A model generated the notes under the pieces. It saw only the letters and a list, made by a program, of their open reading frames with translations, was not told where the DNA came from and made no database searches. 64,000 nucleotides of DNA from an uncultured Prevotellaceae bacterium (lineage in GTDB: Bacteria; Bacteroidota; Bacteroidia; Bacteroidales; Bacteroidaceae). The stretch covers positions 26,967-90,966 of the forward strand of contig OMXX01000017.1 in NCBI GenBank assembly GCA_900315105.1, written 5' to 3'. Every line of letters starts with the position of its first letter. The first letter of the stretch is position 1. Below are positions 1 through 8,060 of the stretch, one piece after another. The translations under genes were made by a program, and so were the position numbers.

Positions 1-1517
1 AAGACGTCACGACCGTCCTTGTCCTTTGCCATATACTGATATTTACGCTTCTTGAATGCCTCAAGTTCCTGTGCATCGTCGCTCTCTATCCAGCAAGCCT
101 TGTGCAAGTGAACAGGTTCCCAACGGCACTTGGCGTTGTACTCGTTCTCAAGACGGTACTGGATAACCTCAAACTGAAGCTGACCGACAGTTCCGACTAT
201 CTTACGGCCGTTAAACTGATTGACAAACAACTGAGCAACACCCTCGTTCATAAGTTGCTCAAGACCCTTCTGGAACTGCTTAGACTTCATAGGGTCATCG
301 TTCTCAATATACTTGAACAGCTCTGGAGAGAATGAAGGCAATCCGCGGAAGTGGATTTTCTCGCCTTCGGTCAGAGTGTCGCCAATCTTGAATATACCAT
401 TGTCAGGAAGACCTACGATGTCACCAGCCCAAGCCTCGTCGATGGTTGACTTGCGCTGTGCCATAAACTGTGTAGGAGATGAGAAACGCACGGTCTTGCC
501 GAGTCCTACATGGAGGTAAGGTGCATTCCTTACGAACTTGCCAGAGCATACCTTGCAGAATGCGATACAAGAACGGTGGTTCGGGTCGATGTTGGCTGTT
601 ATCTTGAAGATGAAGCCTGTGAACTTCTCTTCCTCTGGACTTACCATACGCTCCTCTGCCTTGGTTGGTTTTGGCGATGGAGCAATCTCTACGAAACAGT
701 CGAGGAGTTCCTGAACACCGAAGTTATTGAGCGCCGAACCGAAGAATACTGGTGCAACCTCTGCAGAGCGATATGTCTCAACATCGAATTCTGGATATAC
801 TCCGTCAACGAGTTCGAGGTCTTCGCGAAGCTTTGCTGCATCCTGTTCACCAACGGTTTGGTCGAGTTGCTCAGAGTTGATGTCAACGGCAATCTTCTCC
901 GTAACACGCTGCTTGTCAGGAGTGAAGAGGTTGAGCTGATTCTCATATATGTTATATACACCCTTAAACTTTGCACCCTGGTTGATAGGCCATGAGAGAG
1001 GTCGTACCTTGATCTGAAGCTCCTCTTCAAGCTCATCGAGAAGGTCGAAAGGATCACGACCCTCACGGTCCATCTTGTTGATGAATATGATAACAGGAGT
1101 ATTGCGCATACGGCAGACCTCCATGAGCTTACGTGTCTGAGCCTCCACACCCTTTGCTCCATCGACAACGATAATGGCAGAGTCAACGGCTGTGAGCGTG
1201 CGGTATGTATCCTCGGCAAAGTCCTGGTGACCAGGGGTGTCGAGGATGTTCACCTTATATGGTAATGCTCCCTCTTCCTGATCGGCTTCAGGGAGATAGT
1301 CAAACTCCATCACGGATGTTGATACGGAGATACCACGCTGCTTCTCAATATCCATCCAGTCACTGGTAGCAGTCTTGCGGATCTTGTTGTTTTTAACGGC
1401 TCCAGCCACCTGAATCTGTCCGCCGAAAAGCAGGAATTTCTCTGTAAGTGTGGTTTTACCCGCATCCGGGTGTGAGATAATCGCAAAGGTGCGTCTTCTT
1501 TCTATTTCTTTGTTCAT
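1..1517 (-). CDS. prfC: Peptide chain release factor 3 (RF3), C-terminus cut by window edge
   Basis: RF3 is a cytosolic translational GTPase that recycles RF1/RF2 from the ribosome after termination. Reading leftwards from ATG at 1515-1517, the protein starts [20 protein letters not shown], with the G1 P-loop [11 protein letters not shown] at about residues 15-25 and the switch region with the RF3-typical [19 protein letters not shown]. The GTP-contacting [16 protein letters not shown] stretch lies near 1040-1080. About 505 residues are visible of the usual 520-530, so only the extreme C-terminus is missing. It sits 4 nt downstream of the DUF4924 gene on the same strand, so the two are probably co-transcribed. 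The N-terminal motifs separate it from EF-G and TypA. Several long open frames on the opposite strand here are shadows. Confidence 0.95.
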   Translation of the reverse strand, partial: MNKEIERRRTFAIISHPDAGKTTLTEKFLLFGGQIQVAGAVKNNKIRKTATSDWMDIEKQRGISVSTSVMEFDYLPEADQEEGALPYKVNILDTPGHQDFAEDTYRTLTAVDSAIIVVDGAKGVEAQTRKLMEVCRMRNTPVIIFINKMDREGRDPFDLLDELEEELQIKVRPLSWPINQGAKFKGVYNIYENQLNLFTPDKQRVTEKIAVDINSEQLDQTVGEQDAAKLREDLELVDGVYPEFDVETYRSAEVAPVFFGSALNNFGVQELLDCFVEIAPSPKPTKAEERMVSPEEEKFTGFIFKITANIDPNHRSCIAFCKVCSGKFVRNAPYLHVGLGKTVRFSSPTQFMAQRKSTIDEAWAGDIVGLPDNGIFKIGDTLTEGEKIHFRGLPSFSPELFKYIENDDPMKSKQFQKGLEQLMNEGVAQLFVNQFNGRKIVGTVGQLQFEVIQYRLENEYNAKCRWEPVHLHKACWIESDDAQELEAFKKRKYQYMAKDKDGRDV

Positions 1518-1521
1518 CTGT

Positions 1522-2070
1522 TTAATCCCAAAACTTTGGGTCTTCCTTTTCTTTGAAGTAATAGTCGTTTAGCATACCGATAAAAGTGGTTATTTCCTTT
1601 ACGGCATTGGCGGTATTCTGCGTAATCTCCTTGTTTTGCAGACGTAGGAGCATAGTGCCGTAAAGGGCATTGAAGCAAGTCTCAATCTCTCCGGCAGCCT
1701 CACCGTTAGAGTTCTTCTGGCGAAGCTCAACGATGAAAGGAAGAACCTTGTAATACTCCGTACTGTAGAATGGGAACTTAGGACTGTCAAGCAACTGGGC
1801 ATGTAGTTCTGATAGCTGTTGCAACACAATCTTGTTAATCTGAATATGTCCTTTCTCACGGCATCCCTCCTGATTGATCATGCGGATAAGGTTACCGTAC
1901 CAGTCCACCATTTCCTCCTTCTGCTCGTTGGTGCAGTCGAAGCGTGAAATGTACTCTTTCTTTATTTGCTGGAGATTGCATCCGTATGCGCGGATGATAT
2001 CCTCTACCTGCCACATATACAGCAGGTACTCGGCAATGTTTTCTTTTCTGAGTTTCTGGGCTATGAGCAT
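1522..2070 (-). CDS. DUF4924 family protein
   Basis: A 182-residue cytosolic protein without signal peptide or membrane segment, starting [20 protein letters not shown]. It is alpha-helical by composition, and the N-terminal motif [12 protein letters not shown] and the C-terminal [19 protein letters not shown] are what I recognise as the Bacteroidota-restricted DUF4924 family. No catalytic residues are evident and the function is unknown. It lies 3 nt after the LysE-type gene and 4 nt before prfC, all on minus, so the three genes probably form one transcript with the promoter upstream of the exporter. The assignment to DUF4924 is from memory of the family's appearance. Confidence 0.8.
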   Translation of the reverse strand: MLIAQKLRKENIAEYLLYMWQVEDIIRAYGCNLQQIKKEYISRFDCTNEQKEEMVDWYGNLIRMINQEGCREKGHIQINKIVLQQLSELHAQLLDSPKFPFYSTEYYKVLPFIVELRQKNSNGEAAGEIETCFNALYGTMLLRLQNKEITQNTANAVKEITTFIGMLNDYYFKEKEDPKFWD

Positions 2071-2073
2071 TTT

Positions 2074-2820
2074 TTAATAAAAAGTGTACAGATTGAATGC
2101 TGTTCCGATGAACATTATCGCTGAGAGCACCATGACAATGCTGCCTATCAATCGGTTTATATAAATGATGCTTTTATTGCTGAATTTCTCCCTTACCTTG
2201 TCAATAAGCCATGTCAGTCCCCACCACCATAGCAATGCTCCTCCGAAGATACTGGCATAGCCGAGCGACATCTCAAACGGATGGTCGGGCACAACAAATG
2301 CCGCCTGTGCATAGCATGCCATGAAAAGGAAGATGATGAGCGGATTGGAAATGGTGACAATGAATGCTGTCAGTCCATTGTGGAATAGCGTTCCCTTCTT
2401 TCCGCTGACATGGATATTCTTCATAGGATTGCTGCGGAAACAGTAGAGTCCGAAGATGAATAGCAGGATACTGCCGAATATCTGCAAATAGAATTTGTTC
2501 TGGTGGTCGGTGATGAGATCCATTACGAAACTCATGCCGAAACCTGTGAGCAAGGCATAAATTATGTCGCTGATAGCAGCACCTACACCTGTTATGAAAC
2601 CATAGCTGCGTCCTTTGTTCAGGGTTCGCTGAACGCAGAGCACACCAACCGGTCCCATAGGGGCAGAAACCACAACACCGATGAATACGCCCTTCAGCAG
2701 CAGCTCAAGGATATTTATTTGGTCAAATGGAAAAGGCAATTTATCTTGAATTAATGATGTTATATAATCCTCAACTCCTATTTGCAAGGGAACTTTTTCA
2801 CGTTCCAAATCTCCCCCCAT
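2074..2820 (-). CDS. LysE-type amino acid exporter family protein, start uncertain
   Basis: Inner-membrane protein of the LysE/RhtB exporter superfamily, with about six hydrophobic segments. The signature VSAPMGPVGVLCVQRTLNKG lies in the first transmembrane region and the conserved SNPLIIFLF in the middle. The open frame extends to 2892, but a promoter-like TAATTTTG (minus strand, 2860-2867) would place the transcript start near 2853, so a start at 2892 would lie upstream of it. I chose the next ATG (2820). It falls inside a GC-rich palindromic repeat (2808-2840), so the first 40 or so residues are not family-like. The real start may be a non-ATG codon nearer the hydrophobic segment NILELLLKGVFIG. 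The transported substrate cannot be inferred. Confidence 0.8.
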   Translation of the reverse strand: MGGDLEREKVPLQIGVEDYITSLIQDKLPFPFDQINILELLLKGVFIGVVVSAPMGPVGVLCVQRTLNKGRSYGFITGVGAAISDIIYALLTGFGMSFVMDLITDHQNKFYLQIFGSILLFIFGLYCFRSNPMKNIHVSGKKGTLFHNGLTAFIVTISNPLIIFLFMACYAQAAFVVPDHPFEMSLGYASIFGGALLWWWGLTWLIDKVREKFSNKSIIYINRLIGSIVMVLSAIMFIGTAFNLYTFY

Positions 2821-2840
2821 AAAGGGGGAGTGGGGAGAGG
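2808..2840. repeat. GC-rich palindromic repeat copy (LysE N-terminus)
   Basis: A CTCCCCCC / GGGGGAG stem with a CATAAA loop, followed by TGGGGAGAGG. This is one copy of the dispersed GC-rich palindrome family seen throughout the window. It lies at the 5' end of the LysE-type gene and contains the ATG chosen as its start. Confidence 0.7.
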
Positions 2841-2859
2841 CTATTTTAATTTGCGAATG

Positions 2860-2867
2860 CAAAATTA
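2860..2867 (-). promoter_or_regulatory. Bacteroidota-type -7 box upstream of the LysE-type gene
   Basis: The minus strand reads TAATTTTG followed by C, matching the TAnnTTTG -7 element of Bacteroidota. No clear -33 TTTG is visible at the usual spacing. It matters because it lies inside the longest open frame of the LysE-type gene and argues for a downstream start. Confidence 0.5.
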
Positions 2868-2917
2868 CTAATTTTTCCCGAATTGCATACATTTCTTGTC
2901 AAAATAATGCCAAAAAC

Positions 2918-2948
2918 TTTGTAGTATTCATGTTTTTTCTTAATTTTG
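2918..2948 (+). promoter_or_regulatory. Promoter of the ROK-murB pair
   Basis: -33 TTTG (2918-2921), 19 nt spacer and TAATTTTG (2941-2948). This is a close match to the Bacteroidota TTTG/TAnnTTTG promoter, about 32 nt upstream of the ROK kinase start. Confidence 0.7.
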
Positions 2949-2979
2949 TACGGAATTTTTGTAAATAAATAGTAAAAAT

Positions 2980-3942
2980 ATGAACCAGACAAAACCATAT
3001 ACCATTGGCCTTGACCTTGGTGGAACTAACTCGGAATTTGGAATCGTTGACCATGAAGGTAACATCATCGCTTCTTCTACAATGAAGACTGGTGGCTATG
3101 CTACCGCAGATGACTATGTAGATGCTGCCGTCAAGTGCCTTATGCCTATTGTTGAGCAGGTTGGAGGCCTTGAGAAAATCGAATACATGGGTGCAGGAGC
3201 CCCTAATGGCAACTACCTCAACGGTTGTATAGAGTTCGCTCCTAACCTTCCTTGGGCTCACGATTCCAAGGTACCTTTGGCAAAGATGTTCTCCGACCGT
3301 CTTGGCGGTCTGCCTGTTCATCTCACCAACGATGCTAATGCTGCTGCTCTTGGCGAAATGACCTATGGTGTGGCTCGTGGCATGAAGAATTTCATCGTCA
3401 TCACTCTCGGTACAGGCGTAGGCTCAGGTATTGTTGTAAATGGTGAGATGGTTTATGGTTGTGACGGTATGGCTGGAGAACTCGGACATTTCATCGTCCG
3501 TAGGGAGAATGGACGCCAATGTGGTTGTGGGCGTAAGGGATGCCTTGAGACCTATTGCTCTGCAACGGGTGTGGCTCGTACAGCAAAGGAGATAGTCTCT
3601 TCCACCGATCGTCCAACTCTTCTCCGTGAGATTGAACTTGACAAGATAACATCCCTTGATGTTAGTATTGCTGCCGGCAATGGCGATGAGGTGGCAAAAG
3701 AGATATATGAGTTTACTGGCAGACTGCTTGGCGAGGCTTGTGCCGACTTTGCAACATTCTGTTCTCCAGAGGCTTTCATCTTCTTCGGTGGAATGACGAA
3801 GGCTGGCGATCTGCTTTTTGATCCTATCAAGAAAGCATACGAAGAGAATGTAATGCCAGTATTTAAGGGTAAGGCTAAGTTTCTTGTTTCAGGTCTTAAT
3901 GGTGCAGGCGCTGCCGTCTTGGGAGCTGCTGCTGTGAAGTAA
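2980..3942 (+). CDS. ROK family sugar kinase (probable glucokinase)
   Basis: A 320-residue cytosolic ROK kinase that probably phosphorylates glucose or a related hexose with ATP. The N-terminal phosphate loop GLDLGGTNSEFGIVD is at residues 10-24. HLTNDANAAALGE (about 110-122) carries the catalytic Asp. The second phosphate loop is ITLGTGVGSGIVVNG, and the ROK zinc motif GHFIVRREN...CGCGRKGCLE supplies one His and three Cys. Length is normal for the family. Its stop overlaps the ATG of murB (TAATG), so the two are translationally coupled, linking sugar phosphorylation to peptidoglycan precursor synthesis. ROK members also include N-acetylmannosamine and fructose kinases; the E-x-G-H type zinc motif favours a kinase rather than a repressor, and there is no HTH. 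Confidence 0.9.
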   Translation: MNQTKPYTIGLDLGGTNSEFGIVDHEGNIIASSTMKTGGYATADDYVDAAVKCLMPIVEQVGGLEKIEYMGAGAPNGNYLNGCIEFAPNLPWAHDSKVPLAKMFSDRLGGLPVHLTNDANAAALGEMTYGVARGMKNFIVITLGTGVGSGIVVNGEMVYGCDGMAGELGHFIVRRENGRQCGCGRKGCLETYCSATGVARTAKEIVSSTDRPTLLREIELDKITSLDVSIAAGNGDEVAKEIYEFTGRLLGEACADFATFCSPEAFIFFGGMTKAGDLLFDPIKKAYEENVMPVFKGKAKFLVSGLNGAGAAVLGAAAVK

Positions 3943-4979
3943 TGGACAAACTAATCAACACTTTTGGCATTGATGCCAGATGCACGAGGCTTCTTGAGTT
4001 CTCCTCGGTTGAGGAACTCAAGGAACATTGGTCAGAAATAGCTGAGGCTCGCCGACAGGGCAACCTCCTTATCATAGGTAGGGGAAGTAATCTCTTGCCA
4101 ACAGGTGATTATGACGGTCTTGTTGTCCGCTCAAGGATTATGGGACGTTCCCTTATCGCCCCTGACAAAATAGAGGTAGGTTCAGGCGAAACCGTTGACG
4201 ATATCATAGCTTGGAGCATAGCGCAAGGTCTTTATGGTATGGAGAATCTGAGTATCATACCGGGCGAGGTAGGCGCTTCCGCCGTTCAGAATATTGGGGC
4301 CTATGGTGTTGAGGCAAAGGATTTTATCACAAGTCTTCATGCCCTTGACATAGAGACTGGCGAGATAGTGGAGATAACCAACGCAGAATGTGAATATGGC
4401 TATCGACAGTCACGTTTCAAAAAAGATTGGAAGAATCGTTTCATTATTACCGATGTTACCTATCAATTAAGCACCACGTTTACTCCTCATCTTGACTATG
4501 GTAATATCCGTAAGGTGCTTGAAGAGAAGGGTGTATCATGTAATGTGGAGGATGGACAGTTGACCGCTCAACTCCTTCGCGACACTATCATCGATATCCG
4601 TAATGCCAAGCTTCCCGACTATGAGGTTGAAGGTAATGCCGGCTCTTTCTTCATGAATCCTATTGTTTCTAAGGAAAAGTTTGAAGAGTTATTGGCAAAA
4701 TACCCGAATATGCCATATTACCCAGTTTCCTCTTCGGCTCCCTCCATCGGGAGGGCGGGGGAAGGGGCTGTCAAACTCCCTGCCGGTTGGCTAATAGACC
4801 AATGTGGTTGGAAAGGAAAGACTCTCGGTCGTGCAGGAGTTCATGACAAGCAGGCTCTTGTCCTTGTAAATAAAGGAGGTGCTACTGGCGAAGAAGTCGT
4901 AGCTTTATGCCGTCAGGTACAGAAAGATGTTCTTGAACGCTTCGGCGTGGAAATACATCCGGAAGTAAACATTGTTTAG
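3942..4979 (+). CDS. murB: UDP-N-acetylmuramate dehydrogenase with an in-frame palindromic-repeat insertion
   Basis: MurB is the cytosolic FAD enzyme that reduces UDP-GlcNAc-enolpyruvate to UDP-MurNAc with NADPH. The FAD domain shows IIGRGSNLL, GSGETVDDII and IPGEVGASAVQNIGAYGVE. GNAGSFFMNPIV carries the catalytic Ser, and LPAGWLIDQCGWKGKTLGRAG is the conserved C-terminal substrate motif. Length is 345 aa, slightly long. The excess maps to about residues 263-277 (SSSAPSIGRAGEGA), encoded by a GC-rich palindromic repeat at 4734-4770 inserted in frame just before the LPAGW motif, a position where the family has a short loop. The start ATG overlaps the ROK kinase stop (TAATG). Probably functional despite the insertion. 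Confidence 0.93.
   Translation: MDKLINTFGIDARCTRLLEFSSVEELKEHWSEIAEARRQGNLLIIGRGSNLLPTGDYDGLVVRSRIMGRSLIAPDKIEVGSGETVDDIIAWSIAQGLYGMENLSIIPGEVGASAVQNIGAYGVEAKDFITSLHALDIETGEIVEITNAECEYGYRQSRFKKDWKNRFIITDVTYQLSTTFTPHLDYGNIRKVLEEKGVSCNVEDGQLTAQLLRDTIIDIRNAKLPDYEVEGNAGSFFMNPIVSKEKFEELLAKYPNMPYYPVSSSAPSIGRAGEGAVKLPAGWLIDQCGWKGKTLGRAGVHDKQALVLVNKGGATGEEVVALCRQVQKDVLERFGVEIHPEVNIV
4734..4770 (+). repeat. GC-rich palindromic repeat inserted in frame in murB
   Basis: TCGGCTCCCTCC / GGGAGGGCGGGGG followed by AAGGGGCTG, a member of the dispersed palindrome family. It is translated as part of MurB, in a reading frame one nucleotide different from the copies in the carbohydrate-binding lipoprotein and the second Ca-ATPase copy. 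Confidence 0.8.
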
Positions 4980-5153
4980 AAAGCAAATCTTTTGGGGAAA
5001 GTAAATTAGAAGTAAATTAAATCAGATAAATTCATTTCTGTTTTATTTCCAAGAGACGGATGCCTTGCTGAATTGTAATTTTCTGATTATTTACTTTCTA
5101 AAATCTACAAAAAGCATTCAAATTAACAAACTTATACATTTTCCTTCAAATTA

Positions 5154-5185
5154 TTTGTTTGTTTAAAGAAAAATCATTACTTTTG
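5154..5185 (+). promoter_or_regulatory. Promoter of the FMN riboswitch-TonB receptor transcript
   Basis: -33 TTTG (5154-5157), 20 nt spacer and TACTTTTG (5178-5185). A short GCACC...GGTGC hairpin followed by ATTTTTT (to about 5217) immediately follows. The RFN aptamer starts about 45 nt downstream. The rest of 4980-5150 is AT-rich and I see nothing in it. Confidence 0.7.
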
Positions 5186-5228
5186 CACCCGATTTTCAAA
5201 TCAGGTGCATTTTTTATGTGCCTTTGCA

Positions 5229-5337
5229 AACTCTTCAGGGCAGGGTGAAATTCCCGATCGGCGGTAAAGTCCGCAAGCCTTTGGGCATGAACCGTTGCAA
5301 TTACGGTACCGACAGTATAGTCTGGATGGAAGAAGAC
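5229..5337 (+). promoter_or_regulatory. FMN riboswitch (RFN element)
   Basis: Matches the RFN consensus along its length: CTCTTCAGGGCAGGGTGAAA, then TTCCCGATCGGCGGTAAAGT with CCGCAAGCC, then CCGACAGTATAGTCTGGATG followed by GAAGAAG. The closing P1 stem is CTTC (near 5232) with GAAG (near 5330). The aptamer binds flavin mononucleotide and normally turns expression off when FMN is plentiful. About 117 nt separate it from the receptor start. A perfect 8-bp hairpin GCATAACG/CGTTATGC (5370-5393) lies between and is the most obvious candidate for the expression platform. It has no U-run, which suggests control of translation rather than termination. Confidence 0.93.
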
Positions 5338-5454
5338 TGAGCAATATCGTGTTCAGGAACAAAACATCTGCATAACGTTTTCTCCCGTTATGCAAGAAAG
5401 CCTTGAATTGTATGCCTAATTTATTAATAACAATTTAAAGCTTTCTTTTCAAAA

Positions 5455-7797
5455 ATGAAGAAATCACTTTCAGTTGTTGCTTTAGGTATCGCAATTCTAC
5501 CAAGTCTCTCATACGCTGACAAGGGCGTTGAGGCTATGCGTACTATTAGCAACGTGTCAGAAACAGAGGCTAATCCCCTCGATTTAATGGCAGACTCTGC
5601 CATCAACCTTCAGGAAGTAACCGTTAGTGCCCATTTCGTTAAGGCTAACGAGACTCCACTCAATCTCTCTACAATTACTCCTGCGGACATCCGTCTGCAC
5701 CAAACAGCCCCTAACTATCTTGAGATGTTCCAGGGACTTCCAGGTGTATATGCAACCGCTTCTACTGGCTCCTATGGTGATGCTACGCTCAATATGCGTG
5801 GTTTCAAACAGGACAATATCTCAATCCTCCTCAACGGTATTCCTATTCAGGGCTTGACCTCTGGCTCAATGTATTGGAACAACTGGATGGGACTTGCTGA
5901 TGCTACCTATTCCGTTCAGGTGCAGAAAGGTCTCGGCGCATCCATGCTTGCCGATTGTGCTATGGGTGGTATGGTGAACATCGTTACCCGTACTGCCACT
6001 GAGCTTCCAAGTCTTGATTTCGGAATGTCAACAACCGAATATGGCACTACAAAAGGTACTTTCGGCTATTCATCAGGTCTATTGAAGAATGGTTGGACGG
6101 TTGATGTAAACCTCGCATACGTCAAGGGTCCTGGATATGTGGAGAAGACCAATGTAGAGACATTCTCATATATGCTCTCTATCTCTAAGATTCTCAACCA
6201 GACCAATACCCTCATCTTTACGGCTCTCGGCTCTCCAGAGAAGCATGATCAGCGAAATACAGAACTGACTGCTGCTGAGGTGGATAAATATGGTCGCGAC
6301 TATTCCAAGAACTGGGGCTACTACAACGGCAAGCAATACAGCATCGGTCATAACCACTATTTCAAGCCATACTTCACACTTCAGCATCTTATGAATGGGG
6401 ATCGCTTCTCTATGAAGAACTCTCTCTATCTTGCCATTGCCGATGGTGGAGGTAGTAGCACGTACAACAACTATAAGTCTGGTATTCCTGCTATCATCAA
6501 TCATCAGACCAACGACGGTCATATCAATTTCGATGCTATCGTGGCAGAGAACATGGAGGATGGCATTTCAAAGAACGTGATGATTGACTATCTCTCTGGA
6601 CATAACCAGTTTGGAGCTATTGCCTCCGGTGACTATAAGATTACTGATTCATGGAAGGCAAGTGCCGGACTTCAGTATCAGTATTTCGATACATGGTCAA
6701 AGATGGAAATCCTCGATATGCTTGGAGGTGATGTCTTCATCGATCCTTCTTCTGGCGCTTCCCTTACTCTCGGTGACTATGTAGGTTCTCGTTATGGCCG
6801 TACCACTCACCACATCTCCGGCTATGTTCAGGGTTCTTATACCTCTGAAAAGATTAATGCTAACCTCGGTGTGTCTGTTTTCAACGGCAACTATCGCCGT
6901 CATAATGATGCCAACGGTCAGAAATCAGACTGGGCTCATGGCGTTGGTGCAAGCTTCAAGGGCGGTATCCTTTGGAAGGCCGACGACCACAACGCCCTCT
7001 ATTTTAATACAGGCTACAACTCTCGTCTGCCATACGCAGGTGTCTATCTCGCTTCAAGCGATATGAGCATCACTAAGGATATCACCAACGAGACTAACAT
7101 CATGGCTGAAATGGGATGGCGACCTACTTGGAACGGCGGTGGCATGGAACTTTCTGCCTATATCGCTTCATGGCGAAACAAAACCCTCACCATTAGTGCT
7201 GCAAAGCAGGCTAATGCGGCTGCTGAGAAGTATCAGATCAAGGGCCTTAACGCTCTCCATACAGGTATTGAGCTCAACGCTCATCAGCAACTTACCCCTT
7301 GGCTCAAGGCAAGCGTATATGCTATGACTGCTTCCTGGAAATGGAAGAATTCTGGTAATGCCATTACATACGATACATATTCTGGCGAGACTCTCAAGGA
7401 AACCTCTATCTTTTGCGACGGACTTCACGTAGGCGATGCCCCACAGACTCAGATGGGTGCACAGCTCGATGCAAAGCTTCACGGCGGTTTCTATATCCAC
7501 GCAGGATGGCAGTTCAACGCCCGTATGTATGCTGATTTCGAGCCTTCAAGTCGTACTCCTGACGATAAGGCAGACTCTTACGAGTTTCCTTCATATCATC
7601 TTCTTGATGCCACATTCGGTTGGGAAGGCGCTCTTACCAATGACATCCGTATAAATCTCTTCGCAACAGGTCGTAACCTCCTCGATACCAAGTATATCGA
7701 GCGCGGTACGGATGGCAAGACTCACGACCTCGATTCATTCACAGGCTATTGGGGAGCTGCTCGCACAATGAGCTTCGGCTTCCGCCTCAGTCTCTAA
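5455..7797 (+). CDS. TonB-dependent outer-membrane receptor under FMN riboswitch control (probable flavin uptake)
   Basis: A 780-residue outer-membrane receptor of normal length. A Sec signal (MKKSLSVVALGIAILPSLSYA) is followed by a short region with LQEVTVSAHFVKANETPLNL, which resembles a TonB-box and the start of the plug. The plug domain runs to about residue 190 (TLNMRGFKQDNISILLNGIPIQG, GASMLADCAMGGMVNIVT), then a 22-strand barrel ends in the aromatic terminus TMSFGFRLSL. The plug energises substrate import across the outer membrane through TonB-ExbBD. There is no SusD partner and no carboxypeptidase-like N-terminal extension. Because expression is governed by an FMN riboswitch and no other gene follows, the substrate is inferred to be riboflavin or another flavin. 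This is inference from regulation, not from receptor sequence. Confidence 0.92.
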   Translation: MKKSLSVVALGIAILPSLSYADKGVEAMRTISNVSETEANPLDLMADSAINLQEVTVSAHFVKANETPLNLSTITPADIRLHQTAPNYLEMFQGLPGVYATASTGSYGDATLNMRGFKQDNISILLNGIPIQGLTSGSMYWNNWMGLADATYSVQVQKGLGASMLADCAMGGMVNIVTRTATELPSLDFGMSTTEYGTTKGTFGYSSGLLKNGWTVDVNLAYVKGPGYVEKTNVETFSYMLSISKILNQTNTLIFTALGSPEKHDQRNTELTAAEVDKYGRDYSKNWGYYNGKQYSIGHNHYFKPYFTLQHLMNGDRFSMKNSLYLAIADGGGSSTYNNYKSGIPAIINHQTNDGHINFDAIVAENMEDGISKNVMIDYLSGHNQFGAIASGDYKITDSWKASAGLQYQYFDTWSKMEILDMLGGDVFIDPSSGASLTLGDYVGSRYGRTTHHISGYVQGSYTSEKINANLGVSVFNGNYRRHNDANGQKSDWAHGVGASFKGGILWKADDHNALYFNTGYNSRLPYAGVYLASSDMSITKDITNETNIMAEMGWRPTWNGGGMELSAYIASWRNKTLTISAAKQANAAAEKYQIKGLNALHTGIELNAHQQLTPWLKASVYAMTASWKWKNSGNAITYDTYSGETLKETSIFCDGLHVGDAPQTQMGAQLDAKLHGGFYIHAGWQFNARMYADFEPSSRTPDDKADSYEFPSYHLLDATFGWEGALTNDIRINLFATGRNLLDTKYIERGTDGKTHDLDSFTGYWGAARTMSFGFRLSL

Positions 7798-7898
7798 GCA
7801 TTAATGCGATATTAATGTGTAATTAGTGGTAATTAATGTTTCCTCACGGAGTGAGACATATAATGCCCATTAATACCACATTAATATCGCATTAATTT
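7798..7898. repeat. Inverted 11-nt-period array at the end of the TonB receptor transcript
   Basis: Perfect 20-bp inverted repeat (7800-7819 with 7877-7896; ATTAATGCGATATTAATGTG) just after the receptor stop. It is built from 11-nt units: GCATTAATGCG, ATATTAATGTG, TAATTAGTGGT on the left and CCCATTAATAC, CACATTAATAT, CGCATTAATTT on the right. The loop carries a second small hairpin (CTCACGGAGTGAG). It can act as a transcription terminator between the convergent receptor and KYxKP genes. Confidence 0.7.
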
Positions 7899-7906
7899 CT
7901 TAATCT

Positions 7907-8050
7907 CTAATCAGCATCTTCCTCGGCATCAAAAGTACAACCTTTTGAATCTAAGGTACCTATACCTCCCCATGGGATACTTTCCTGTACAAGCACATGC
8001 TGCTTTAGGTCTTTAACTCGATAAGTTGGTTTGTTATACTTTTTTCTCAT
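7907..8050 (-). CDS. Small KYxKP protein behind the DUF4886 gene
   Basis: A 47-residue ORF reading MRKKYNKPTYRVKDL at its start and SKGCTFDAEEDAD at its end, with no signal peptide. Its start is 10 nt from the stop of the secreted DUF4886 protein on the same strand, so the pair is almost certainly co-transcribed. A second protein of the same type (52844-53053, MKRKYFKPICEQFLVEEELL) follows the other large secreted protein of this window. The shared plan is a basic M[KR][KR]KYxKP start and an acidic Asp/Glu-rich end, always behind a large secreted protein. I recognise such small genes as common in Prevotella, but I know no function. A peptide-modification substrate, a chaperone or a secretion helper are all possible. 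Confidence 0.65.
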   Translation of the reverse strand: MRKKYNKPTYRVKDLKQHVLVQESIPWGGIGTLDSKGCTFDAEEDAD

Positions 8051-8060
8051 AATTTTTTAA

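Noticed and set aside
510..1219. Open frames of 161 and 176 codons on either strand
   Set aside because: Both are out-of-frame shadows of prfC, which runs through the left window edge.
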